From Clavelina lepadiformis (taxonomy: Eukaryota; Chordata; Ascidiacea; Aplousobranchia; Clavelinidae), in the NCBI RefSeq assembly GCF_947623445.1, contig NC_135242.1:20646001-20710000 (forward strand): a stretch of 64,000 nt of DNA, given 5' to 3'. A model generated the notes under the pieces. That model was not told the origin of the DNA and searched no databases. It saw nothing but the letters and a program-made list of their open reading frames with translations. Both the position numbers and the translations under genes were made by a program. Of the stretch, positions 10,967 to 23,858 are shown one piece after another; within the stretch, counting starts at the first letter, position 1; every line of letters begins with the position of its first letter.

Positions 10967-13900
10967 ATGAAAACTTTGAAGTTGTTTTCCGCGCTTTTGC
11001 TTGCAGGTAAGCACTGTACAAGGTTAATTTAATTATGATCAGGCAACAAAGCTCGGAATATTCATATCTGCAAAAATGTTTCTCATAATTTTACGAATGA
11101 AATTTAAACTATACTATAGCTTTGCTTTAAATTTCAGTTTGTGCGGCTGCTGAGCGGATAGAAGATGTCGATGGATTGTGTGTGGGTAGAGACAGCACGT
11201 TATTTGCTGTTGAAGGAGACTGCACAAATTATTATCAATGTGTTTCAAGTAGGGTACATGTTGTTTGTCCAAAATTCTTAGTTAAGTGTGATTTGTGGCA
11301 AATTCTTAAATTTCTTGATCAAAATGTCAATTGATACAAAACACCCGATATGGCATTTGGAAACTATATTGAAACTTGCTTCTATAAAGTTCTAACATTA
11401 GTATAAAGTAATACTAACAACCAAATTGTTGATTGTTGTAGATGAACTTCATCAAGTTGCTTGTCCAGAAGGACTTGCTTTCGATGAAAGCATTGGGATT
11501 TGCAATTGGCCAAGAGACGTAAAAGGATGTGAGCACGTGGACGGAATAGGTAATTTCAATAATTTCATTCCAATGTTAAGATAAAATAATCAAATATATA
11601 GTAAACGTTCATAAAGTTATTAACATTTATTATATATTCAAAACATTTATTAAAAACAATTTTACTGAAAGTGCATGAAAGGGTGGCCTGTTGCAACGCT
11701 TTCAATTCACAATCGAATTGTCGCTTTTGTGTTTAAGGAGCCGAAGAGCTATATTGCCTCGATGAAGTGGGAAACCCGGTAACTGGAGAACATTTCCTCA
11801 AACCAGGAACCTGTGACGTTTACTACAAATGCGAAAATGGTAAAGTCCTGCGAATTTGTCCAATTCGAGCCGGTTCTTTCAAACATTTTGCTTTTTTGTA
11901 CGTTTTGCTCAAACATTTAGAGCACGTAGGCCAATAAAACGTTATTGTATTTACCTTCAAGTAAACATTTTGTCTTCTTGAAAGGATTTCTTCATGAGTG
12001 GAAATGTCCACCGGGGCTAATTTTCAACAGCGAAACCAAAGTGTGTGACTGGGAACAGAACGCACCGGAGTGCACCCCAGGACCAACCCAGTATCCTTCA
12101 ATATATGAAACGCCAAAAGCAACCGAAAAGCCCGAAGGTATATACATAGCCTACTTGCATAGGCTACTATAAGGAGAATTTATTGTATTTACTCTGCAAC
12201 GAATAAAGAAGCACAACTGTATTGTGCTGATACTGACTTTGATAAATATCGCAGCATTTAAAATCGATAAAACAAACTGGTTTTAATTCTCTGTGAAAAA
12301 GCGTTACAGTTTCTTGCAAAGAGTGAGTATAACTGCTTTTATATTGAAGATATTTTGAATAGGTATAACTTAGTGTAAAACTTACCCACTCTCTGTGAAC
12401 AATACAAAATAATATTATTGTACTGTTCTGAATTTAGCAACTGAAATCTCTAAACCGCAAAATGCAACCAACGGAATATCACAAGTGCAACCACTTGCTT
12501 TTAAATAACTCTAAGTTAAAAGTGTTTTAGTTTTGATAACGAATGATTTATTGCTGACATGCTGAACTACAGGGCCAGACGAAGGTACGCATGATCCCCC
12601 ATTCGAACCAAGCTCAAGTACGAGTTCCACCACTACAAGTACGTCCACCACTACCACCACAACGGAAGGTAAAATGTAAAGTTGTTTAAATTGTTAGTGT
12701 TATGCTCATTGTGGCAAATTTAGGAATGATAGAAAATGTTCTTGATATATAGTACATGGCATAGGTTGCACTTTCGGGTAAAATTTATTTACATTTTGTA
12801 AAAGAACAAAAAAGCACAGTTGGTGCTTTGCCAAAGATGACCATGAATAAGCCTAAAGTTACAAAAGAGAATTTAGTTAATTTGGTTTTGAAACTAACAC
12901 GAACGCATTGCGGTGTTACATCTTACTGATTCTGAAGTGGGACAAAGCATGAAAATTTTGCTTCTGCTCGTTGACTTGTTTCTGTTGTAGCAGTAAAACT
13001 TGTAGAAACATTCCTAGATAGCTTATCTACAAAACTTTAAAATGTTTGTACTACTTCTCTGTGTACAATGCTTGCACTATAGCATCGAAATAGATGATTT
13101 ATATACTGCGGATATTTTGGGCATAGTTAAGTGCAGAACTTTTTCCCTACCCTCTCTTCGTAAAAAACAGAAAATAAATAATTAGCAAATTAATTAGTAA
13201 AAAAAAGCTAATAATTAGTAAATGGTTTTTGTGATCTACAAAATGCTACAAAAAATTTAGCTGCCAATATAATAGGTGCAACCGTTTGCTTGCAGCCTTT
13301 TGGAAAAATATAATTATAAATTGCTCATACTTAAGTGCGTAGCTTTAGTAACGCGTAATTCATTGCTGACATGTTGAACTACAGGCCCAGACGAAGGTAC
13401 GCATGATCCCCCATTCGAACCAAGCTCAAGTGCGAGTTCCACCACTACAAGTACGTCCACCACTACCACCACAACGGAAGGTAAAATGTAAAGTTGTTTA
13501 AATTGTTTTTGTTGTGCTCATTGTGGAAATTTCAGGAATGATAAAAAAATGTTCTTGGTATATAGTACATCATATAGGTTGCACTTTTGGGTAAAAATTA
13601 TTTACATTTTGTAAAAGAACAAAAAAGAACAGTTGGTGCTTTGCCAAAAATGACCAAGAATAAGCCTAAAGTTACAAAAGAGAACTTAGTTAATTTGGTT
13701 TTGAAACTAACACGAACGCATTGCGGTGTTACATCTTACTGATTCTGAAGTGGGACAAAGCATGAAAATTTTGCTTCCGCTTGTTGACTTGTTTCTGTTG
13801 TAGCAGTAAAACTTGTAGAAACATTCCTAGATAGCCTATCTACAAAACTTTAAAATGTTTGTACTACTTCTCTGTGTACAATGCTTGCACTATAGCATCG

Positions 13901-16900
13901 ATGTAGATGTTTTATATACTGCGGATATTTTGGGCATAGTTAAGCGCAGAACGTTTGCCCTACCCTCTTTTTGTAAAAAAACAGAAAATAAATAATTAGT
14001 AAAAAAAGCTAATAATTAGTAAATGGTTTCTATGATCTACAAAATGCTACAAAAAATTTAGCTTCCAATATTATAGGTGCAACTGAAGCCTTTTGAACTT
14101 GAAGCCTTTTGAAAAACTATAATTAGAAATTGCTCATACTTAAGTGCGTAGCTTTAGTAACGCATAATTCATTGCTGACATGCTGAACTACAGGGCCAGA
14201 CGAAGGTACGCATGATCCCCCATTCGAACCAAGCTCAAGTACGAGTTCCACCACTACAAGTACATCCACCACCACTACCACCACAACGGAAGGTAAAATG
14301 TAAAGTTGTTTAAATTGTTTGTGTTATGCTTATTGTGGCAATGTCAGCAAGATGAAAAACTCTACTTGCGAAGCACTTTTGGTCAAAACTTATATCCATT
14401 TTCTGTTTTCGATTTGAAATCTTGTTCTAAAGATTCAATTTGGTTCTAAAGTACAAGAAATAACAGTTGAGATTTTGCCAAAAGCAACTATGAATAAGTT
14501 TTTTATTGCAATCTAACAAAATTATTAAGTACAAGGATCAATATTTAAAAAGGACCCCATGGAAACCTCTAGTTAAAGTAGGCCGGGTCTTGAAAACCTG
14601 AAACACTTCAAAGATAAAGTTGACTTCACCTTCTCCGACTTATTATAACTTCTTTGTCTCAAATAAAAATGAAGGCCACACAAACTCTGAAGCTATGTTT
14701 CGATTTTTATCTGTCTTGTCAAATAACTTTAAAATCTTGAACAACTACAAAACCACTCAACTTGTTTGCATTGGATCAGAGCAGTTTAATTAACTTTTCA
14801 AACATGTCTATACAGGACCAGATAAAAACACTCCTCCGTTTACACCGAGTGAGGCTCCTCCAATTGAGACCACGCTTGATGACAAAAGCGATATCAGAGG
14901 TAAATATTTCATAAACAAACACTATAGGCGGTAAATAAGCAGTTCCAAGAATTCCTCTATTTCTTCGTATAGCGGCAAACCTCCTAATACGCATATAAAG
15001 GTTCTATTGTCGGTTTAATCTGGGCTTTCTGTTTGTAGACGATACAAAACCCGCCAGCACAACCACCACGACATCCACAACCACAACCACAACGACTTTG
15101 CCTGATGCGGGTAAGTCTATTGTAGATGTTGTTACTATTGATCTCATGATTTATTTTACTCTTCCTCGAATTGTTCAGCTAAAACTTACATTGGTTTCGT
15201 GGTCGACGACACTGGATCAATGAGCAAAGAAATCATCGCCGTCAAAGAATGGATTGAAAATTGCGTCGATGGCAGCTATACGCAGTGCGCAAAGAAACCC
15301 ACTGGTGGATGGGCTGTAACCTCTTTCAACGATCCAGGTACAAACTTTTCCATAATGTCACAATGAACATACAATACGCAAAATAAGATTTCTCCTTTCT
15401 CTTATAGCTTTAGGTAAATATTAATAGCACGGGATAATATAACGAACTAAAGAAATGGTTTTCTGTAATTCTTCGCTTGCAGATACTGGAGACGTGTTGG
15501 GTCCTCTTACAGACGTCGATAAAGTCATTGAATTTATTGATGATTTGACGGCACACGGCGGTGGAGACTGCCCCGAATACTCTATGACAGGACTAAGGGT
15601 ATAAATACGTCTTTCATAGTTAACTTATAATCAGATCTTTTACATTCGCCGTTCAACATACAATTGAAGATTTGTTGATACGCAATACATCACTATACTA
15701 TATTTTAAGCAGTGTTCACCTTATTTTTCAATGCAGACTATTTAACATTTAACACGTAATAGGCTATATTTTAGACTGTATATAGCCTACTCAAAATTGG
15801 CTTGGGTTCCTGTTATAGAAACTCGCGGACGCCATACCAGCTGAAAATGGTGGATGTAAGATTTTCTTCTTTACGGATGCAATAGCTAAAGACGAAGTTT
15901 ACGCAAGCAGCACTTCACAAGCGTTTAAGGAAAAAGGTTTTGCAAAAAAGACATTTTCTTATCTGTGACATGCACTTTCCTTTTCTAACTTATTAAGATG
16001 TATAACTTCATTTAAAAAATGTATGATAATGATATGAAAGGATAATTGTATCCCATTGTTCTTCTCATCAGGTTGTTCTTTTGTCCCGATGCTAACTGGA
16101 TGTTGCGGAACATGCTCTGATCCTTGCACTTCCCTCGATCCAGAGTATTGCATAAATAACGTAGTGAACAACGCATCGGGAAAACGGAAGCGAAGATCCA
16201 TTTCACGAAGATCCACTTCGTCAGGCGAGGCATTGTATTATGAGCTTGCTATGGACACAGGCGGCACAATTTACTTGACGGATAAGCCAAGTTCCCCGGA
16301 TGATTTCCTTGATTTTTTGGAGGAAGAGGTTACGTTAGGTAATAACCTTTATTTAAACCCATATACTGTTGCGCTACAATTTTGTAACAAATATTGCCCC
16401 TTATCTAAACAATTCATTTTGATGTGAGTGTCTCGATTGTACAGGTTTTTGTCCAACTGATTCCATAGCAGGACCATTGCCACACGGTTACACCAATGAA
16501 AAAGACGTAAGTGAGAGGAATTAACCAATGAAACCATTACATTATATTGTTTACCTGCAAAGCCATTAAGAGCAAATCACGTATTTGTGAAGGCAATTGT
16601 TATTAATTTAATTGTCGGGTTGTCGGAATTTTTCACAGAATAACGGAATTTTTTACTGGTCTCAAATAATTAATTAAGTTACAAAAATTTTTATTATCTT
16701 GATTTATCATATTGCAGTGCAACTCCACTGCTTCCTGCTGGGACAGAAGCGTTAGCAAATGCTATTGCACCGGTTCCATTGAAACCTGTCCTCACCACGA
16801 GATCACTCTGGATCCAATATGTCCGGAAGGAGGAGAACACGTTTTCCTTGAAAAACCCGGGGAGTGCGAAAAATACATCGAATGCTTTGGTGGACAACAG

Positions 16901-17240
16901 CTGACTAGGCCTTGTGCGCCAGGTAGAGTAGCAGTATATTGGCCTGCATGTATAGTGATGGTGTACAATAAATTAAGCATTGGTACTTGATGGTTGACAG
17001 CAACACACAGCAAGATAACATAAACAAACGTTTTGCAGATTCTATCTAGCTTACTTTCAAGCATGTTTTGCATGTTACGATTTCGAACCAAACTATTTCG
17101 AGATAAAACTGTTCACTTTAAGTTATTGTGCTAAACATGTCGTTCATTTGGTTTTTTCCTCAGGTACCGTATTTGACGGAGAGAAAAAGCAATGTAACCA
17201 TCCTTACCTTGTGGCGCCACCATGTGGGACTGCTGGCTAG
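10967..17240 (+). CDS. Secreted protein: two CBM14, Thr-rich linker, VWA, C-terminal CBM14
   Basis: Seventeen exons: 10967-11006, 11138-11248, 11442-11549, 11738-11839, 11985-12137, 12573-12668, 13385-13480, 14194-14292, 14816-14899, 15039-15110, 15179-15337, 15483-15598, 15819-15936, 16072-16338, 16445-16506, 16718-16922 and 17164-17240. They total 1,965 nt (654 residues) with consistent phase. The signal peptide is residues 1 to about 18. Two CBM14 domains lie at about 25-85 and 88-145. A Thr/Ser/Pro-rich linker, likely O-glycosylated, spans about 150-320. The VWA domain (DDTGSM, DCPEYSMTG, FFFTDA) spans about 321-540, and the Cys-rich plus CBM14 module runs 541-654. Exons 6-8 are near-identical tandem copies. 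Inside the VWA, between its TGCC Cys-rich loop and its last strand, is a basic run GKRKRRS that fits a furin site. In the 5572 gene the corresponding coding region is split over two exons; here it is one exon (16072-16338). Confidence 0.92.
12540..14345 (+). repeat. Tandem triplication of an exon-intron unit, period about 811 bp
   Basis: A unit of one small exon plus its following intron occurs at about 12540-13350 and 13351-14160, with a third partial copy at about 14161-14345. The exon starts are spaced 812 and 809 bp. The exons (96, 96 and 99 nt) are phase 1 at both ends, so each added copy keeps the reading frame and inserts another Thr/Ser-rich linker segment beginning GPDEGTHDPPFEP. Copy 3 has one extra Thr codon. 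The introns of copies 1 and 2 are also highly similar, which points to recent unequal exchange. Confidence 0.93.
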
Positions 17241-18828
17241 TGTGTAACACAAAAATTAGCCCTCTTTATTTTATGTTGAAATAATTCAAGTCGCCTGTTA
17301 CATTACTTTTGAATTTCAATGCGTAATTTCATGTCATCTACAAATATTCTTTTTTTAATTTCTCTCCAAGCATTATCTCTTAATTCCACCCTATTGAGAC
17401 ATTGTTCCGTATTGAAATAAATAATAAGCTTTTTAACAAAAAGAAAAATGCAAGTTTCTTATTACGTGATCGTTATAGAGTTATTATAATAAAGTTTCGG
17501 ACGTTTGTGACTACAGCATGCTGTCTGGATTCTATGTCATCGTCGTCCTGTAGATTTAACGATGTTAGCTAAGCACTTCAGGTATAGTATATATTTTAAA
17601 TTATCCGATAGATATAAATTTAACACGATAAAGAAATAGGGTCCTGCGGTTATAATTTTGACTCCACACGTCCCGACGAGGCTGTTGACCTCAGACAAAT
17701 TTGACATTTTATGACTTTGGCACTCAAAGCCATCTCATGGTTCCGCTTATACAGATATTTCGCAATAATCGGCTGAGATGGTGTAACTAAGTCCAAACCT
17801 GCCAATACCGGTATAATCTTGTTCAACAACAAAACCGTATATCACCGTTAAACAAACAGAATGGTGGGCGAGAACAAATAAAGTTTTTTTACGAGAATTT
17901 GAAAAAAATGCATAATTGCAAAAAAAAAAAAAACTAATTTGGCTCGTATACGTGTGTGTATATCCTTGTCAAACACGCTTTGTTAATGCTCCGGCTCGCT
18001 TATGACGTCACGAGCACGTCAAACTCATTACAAGCAAACCGTAATTTCCAGAATCAATTATATTATCAAGCAAACCGACTTCCTTAGCCATGGAACACGA
18101 GGAATTCACGACAAAGGGTTGAAAGGACTTGGAACTAATCTGCAAGAACAAACATTTCTGAGAATTTCAACAGCAAACCGCAAAGAAGAAAATATTTACA
18201 CAGGCTGTATGAGGACAAAACATTGATTTAAAAGCCCTGGTTCGTTTGTTGAATGTCGACTAGATGTTGAAATAAAAAACAACCGCATGTCTGACTCCAA
18301 GTAATTGAAATTTCATTTTTTCTTAAACGGCGAATCATCGATTTTCATCGTTTTATGTTAAATAAACCAGTAGCAAAGGATTCTGCTTTTTGTATTTTAA
18401 AATAATTTGTTGAATGAAGGAGACAGACAGTTGGCTTTCCGCTTTCTGACACCTCTGAAGCTTTCCCCATAGACTTAAAACTTTGTCGGTGACGTATGGT
18501 TGAGGCAAAGCAAAAAGCAAACTTTGCCTCAAATGTTTTGCAACAAACTTCTCGATGCTCTCCAAAACCGTAGCTTTAACTGAACAAAAGAAATAATTTT
18601 CTATAACAGTCAAGAACGTTGTAAAAAAGATGGAGTAGTGTATATTGTTGCGATGAAGCCTACGTACGGAATTTTACAGATTCAAATTATTTTGTCATGG
18701 TGGATATGCTGTTTTGTTTCACATCAAACATTTTTCTGAATTTAGAACAACTGTAAAAAGACGTAATATTCTAAACAAAAAGTTATTTGCAAATAATTTA
18801 CTTAGAAGATTAGTTCCATTTCGAAGTA
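17241..18828. other. Intergenic spacer between two CBM14-VWA paralogs
   Basis: About 1.6 kb with no exon recognised. It holds the 3' UTR of the upstream gene, an A-run near 17920, and a TGACGTCA palindrome at 18003-18010. Short open frames here show no domain and no splice support. Confidence 0.55.
17416..17421 (+). terminator. Possible polyadenylation signal AATAAA
   Basis: AATAAA lies about 175 bp past the stop of the preceding gene (17240). A second AATAAA follows at 17488-17493. Either could serve; position is the only support. Confidence 0.45.
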
Positions 18829-21800
18829 ATGATTGTTTCCTCATCGATTTTCCTATTGTTAGCCTCTATCGGTAAGTAGGATAATGTTTTTATTTCACCA
18901 TCAAATTTTTGTAATTATCAAGAGAAATTCAACATTTTTGAATCAATGAACTACGGCATCAAGCAAGATTAAAAGTATTGATAGATAATAAATATTTATG
19001 CATTTCTAAAATTGGAAATATTGTACGGAACTTTTTGCATTATCACAAGAATATTTTACACAGCCCTTGCAAGCGCGGAGGGCAAAAGAGTGGCCATTGA
19101 GGTTTCCTGTGGCCCAGATAGTCCCATTTATGGGAACAAAGGAGACTGTATACACTTTTATCAATGCAGCGGAGGTAAAAATTTTTAGTCAGATATAATT
19201 TTTGCAGTAAAAAAGTATCTAAATCATTTAAACGATTGACTGATAGTTTCAATTTCAGTTACACAAGTTAGCTGTACAGCTGTCGTGTTTCAAGTATAGG
19301 CCTGTTTTTTTATCTTAAAATATAGGTAAATAAATTATTCTTATGCTCCGTTTGTAGATGTACTCTACCAGTTTACCTGTCCAGATAATCAGGCGTTCGA
19401 TCCAATACATCTGACCTGCACGTGGCCAAATTCTGTCGAAGGATGCGAGCACGTAGATGGTATAGGTCAGTCAGCTTAGTCAGAAAAATCGTACTGTTTA
19501 TCCGCAATTGTGTATAAATGATAAGAGAAGTAGTTGAATAAGTTGGAAATATTATGCAAGACTTTTAATTAAACTTACAGGCGCAGAAGAAACATACTGC
19601 AAAGGAAACAATGTCCCAATTAAACCGTTTCTTAAACCTGGGACTTGTGATGTCTATTACGAATGTCTTGGGGGTCAGTTAGTATGTTTTACTGTAGTTT
19701 CGCGTACCGCATTTGAAGTTTACTTGTGATTTTTATAACATATTTTATTTTGTTAACTTTTCAATATTTTAAAACTTGTCCATATACAATGGATTAAGTG
19801 CAACTCTAAAAAAATCTTATACATGTACGTGAAGAAAAGTGTCCAACTTTTTTATTTTAGGAAAAATATACGAAACGCAATGTGTGTCCGGGCTTTACTT
19901 TAACCCAGAAACATATCAATGTGATTGGCCCCAGGACGTGGCCCCGTGCGTTCCTGGAACAACTCAGCTTCCTCCAATATACGCGACAACAACCAACAGC
20001 CCGGATGTCATCTCTGAAACCGATGAGCTGCCTTCGCATGATGGGCGTGGTTAGAGTTTATTGAAACTTTTTGTTGTCGATGTTGTTACAAGATTAAACA
20101 AAATATTTGTCATTTGTCTTGAAAACAGTTACGACAACAATTAAAGCTCAAACCCCAGGAAACAACAAAACTCAATCACCGGAATATAAAGAAGGTGCTG
20201 GAAAGAGTTTATTGCCTTGTTGTTTCGTTGCTTTGTTTCACTGATTTGTGTCATTTATACTTATTGAAAAACCAATGTTTTTTGGGCAGATACAAGCAAA
20301 CCATCTTGCAAAGACATTAACGGCAATCCGATTACTACGGAAAGATTTGCTAAGCCGGGAGAATGTGATACGTTTTACCAATGTGTTGATGGTAAGTTTG
20401 AAGTATGCTGTTTCTTACTTACGTAAACGTTTCCAAATGTTTTCCAATAACATTAAATAAAATAATATAATTAGCCTTAACTTTATGTTCGCTTAATATT
20501 GTTTGCAATATTTCTGAATGCAAATTTAAAGTTTCGACCAAACTAAGCAACAGGTTTTGTTAATTTTCGAAAACTGGAATTTTACTGCGCAGAGATCTTA
20601 ACAGAAACAAGTTGCCCAGAGGGTTTAAATTTCAATCCTGAAACTCTGACATGTGATTTGGCTGAAAACGTTGATTGTGAACTCTCGGTAATCACAATGG
20701 CATCGTCTGATGGAAAAAGTTAGTAACGGTTTAGTAATAGTGACAGGTTAATCAATAATTTAAGAAACATTCCAAAGTTTTTAATGTAGGCCTAATTTTT
20801 TATATTTGGTCCAAACATCATACTAGTCTATATCTGAAAGGATTATCAGCGGCCAAGGCCACGAACATACGTAATGTATTTATAGCGCTTTATCATCTCA
20901 AATATTAACTTAGCTATTAAAACGTAGTTCCACGGTGCTGCAATATTTGTTTTCGCTCTTAAGAAATTTATTCCTATTAATTATATTCGTTCTATAAACG
21001 AAGCACGAAATGACAACATAGGTGAGTCAATTCTAGCTCTTCAACTTTATATCAAAGAGGCGATTACATAATCATGAGGATATCAAACAAACGTTTTCTT
21101 TGGAAATTTTCAGCGACTCGATAAAAGAAATAAACAAATGCCGTTTACCCTGACTTTGTAAGCTTTAAATACTCTCGTTTTAAAATATTCAGGCTACTGT
21201 TTGATATTTGCTGGACACTCTCGAAGCGGTTAACTAAAAACTCAACCATTTTTCCAAACATTATTCTCGCAGCTTTCCTTTTGAAAAGAATAAGCCAAAA
21301 TTAGTGGTATTACCTGGAGACAAAGATATGTTGCTAACTTACCGTAACAGGTATTAATCAAAGATCAGTTAATCAATTATCAGAAGACAGAAATTTTCTT
21401 TTCGTTTTCCTTGTCAAAACATTTAGATCATTTGAAAATAGTTTTAGCGACTTCCACAAAATATATCAACAAACCAGTCAACTATGACGTTGCTGTGACG
21501 AGGTGCTGTATTTAATCGACGTAAGTTTTTTTTCTTCCCACGTTCTTGTGTTACAAACTTTTTAAACAATGCATATGACCAGGTACAACAGCGGAAAACA
21601 AGCCATCGCCAGTTACAACAACAATAAACGTGCCGGAGAGGACAGCAACAAAAATACCGCCAAAAACTACAACATCTACCCCGCCACAGACAACAACGAA
21701 TACGACAACCGTGACGCCGACAACTGAAAAACAAGGTAATTTATGAGAAACTTTTCAAAAGCAAAATATTGCAAATTGAAATTTGTAGGTGGCTTAAAAT

Positions 21801-23858
21801 TCCTTTACAAAATGCAGGCGATACGTTTGTTGGTTTCGTGGTTGACGACACTGGATCGATGAGCAATGAAATAATCGCTGTCAAAGAATGGATTCGAAAC
21901 TGTGTTGATGGCAGTTATGATCACTGCGCCACAGGGCCATCTGGCGGTTGGGTTATAACCTCTTTTAACGATCCTGGTAAGAGTGTCCACGTCATATAAG
22001 AATGGTATGCAGAGCATCCACCGAGATAAAAAGTTTAGCCCTTTCAAGGAGATAACAGTTTGCATGCGGAATTTTAAAAGTGTATCCTATTGTTCCTGTT
22101 TAGACACTAAGACAGTGGTAGGGCCAACTACCAACGTCAATGACGTAATTAACTTCATCGATCACCTCAGCGCTGACGAAGGCGAGGAGTGCCCGGAATA
22201 TTCGATGACAGGAATAAAGGTGAGAAAAAGTTGGCAAAGAATTAACTTTCTTGTATAGTTTCTTACAAAACCATAAAGTGTTTAATTTTGTCAGAGTGTT
22301 GGCGACGTGATCCCGACAGACAACGGAGGATGCAAAGTTTACTTCTTCACAGATGCTATTGCGAAAGATTCAAGATACGCAGATGACGTACACCAAGTGT
22401 ATTTAAAGAAAAGTAATACATATCCAATAGGAATGGGAAACTAAAAATATGAAAATCTTTCTCTCACAAGGTGTTTACAGTACATACTGTAGCTGTAGGA
22501 AATATTGACTAAGATTAATTTTTAGAATGCGTATTCATCCCGATGTTGACCGGATGCTGTGGGACTTGCGCAGACCCGTGCATCTCTACGCAGCCGGAGT
22601 ATTGCATCAATTTTGTCACCGACGGAAGAGATACAAGCAAAAGGAAAAGAAGAGATGCCACGTCATACTGTAAGGCATCATCGACCTTAAACGATTATTC
22701 TGTTGATTAATCTGAATTTACTTCGCCAAACGTAAAATTTGCGAAGTCCAGGTACTAAACTGTTTACGCAATATTTCAGCCACATCGTCAGACGAATCTA
22801 TCTACTACCAGCTCGCTAGCAACACTGGTGGCAGAATTTATTTAACGGATAAACCCAGTTATCCCGTTGATTTCTTGGAATTCTTAGAAGATGAGGTCAC
22901 ATTAGGTACAAAAGAAAATTTTTCACCACACACATCATCGTGAACGATAGATCAACAACCACTCACGTAGCTTCGATTAAATTATGGATGCAAGTTAACC
23001 GCACTGCAAAGGTTGACCTTTGACGTTTTAATTTTTTCAGGTTTTTGCCCAACCGATCTGATTGCTGGACCACTGTCCCTCGGCTACACTAACGAAGAAC
23101 ATGTAGGTCTTGATAAGTCTAAACACAGTTGAAGTAGATAATCGTTTTCGGTTTGTTTATCATTGGACGGACGAGCTATCCGCTTAACTGCCAAGACACG
23201 AAGAAATTGTTTTTCAACAATTTAAACAATTTTTAGTGCAATATTTCTGGATCTTGCTGGGATAGAAGCGTGAGCAAATGTTATTGCATGAACACCACAG
23301 AGCCTTGTCCACATTACGAGATTCTTGCTAAGACAGAGTGCCCGAAAACCGGCCAAGTGCTATTGCCTGTTCCAAACGACTGCAGTTCTTATTATCACTG
23401 TAATGAAGGCGTGAAGTGGGAACGACCTTGTGCTGAAGGTTTGAATGCGCTTATGCAATAGCCTGAGGCTTATGCTTTCCAGAATCATTTATATACCAGC
23501 TCTTATTACTTCTTTGACTTGAGCCTATGTACTTGAAACATGAATTTTTAGTGGCACAATTTCAACTATAGCGTATACACATCCCAACAAAAATATATAA
23601 ATTCACTTATATACAGTAGCTTATGCTATAAAATAACATGTGAACTTACTTATACACAGCACATGTGCCATGGATTCCATAGCTGTATCCGGTAGATACA
23701 TTTCCTGTACATTGTACATTGTTATTTGCTTTTCCGTTTTAAAGATTTCATTTATTTAAAAAAAACTCATTCTGCCAGGAACCGTCTTTGACCCAAAAGT
23801 TGGAGTCTGCAACCATCCATGGAAGGTTACAGGAGACTGTGGAACACCAATTGCTTGA
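18829..23858 (+). CDS. Secreted protein: three CBM14, Thr-rich linker, VWA, C-terminal CBM14
   Basis: Seventeen exons: 18829-18871, 19064-19174, 19358-19465, 19581-19673, 19861-20049, 20129-20194, 20290-20391, 20593-20718, 21583-21735, 21818-21976, 22104-22219, 22295-22412, 22526-22669, 22780-22905, 23041-23102, 23237-23438 and 23779-23858. They total 1,998 nt (665 residues), in phase throughout. The signal peptide (MIVSSSIFLLLAS) is followed by three CBM14 domains, encoded by exons 2-3, 4-5 and 7-8. A Thr/Pro-rich linker (exon 9) follows, then a VWA domain at about 331-551 (DDTGSM, ECPEYSMTG, FFTDA), and the Cys-rich plus CBM14 end. A basic KRKRRD site interrupts the VWA at the same place as in the paralog at 10967. 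The exon 8 end was chosen at 20718 because the nearer GT at 20688 breaks phase. The 865-bp intron after exon 8 could hide one more small linker exon. Confidence 0.9.

Noticed and set aside
20681-20690. Alternative splice donor for exon 8 of the gene at 18829 (GT at 20688)
   Set aside because: It leaves phase 0, while the next exon at 21583 needs phase 1; the donor at 20719 keeps the frame.
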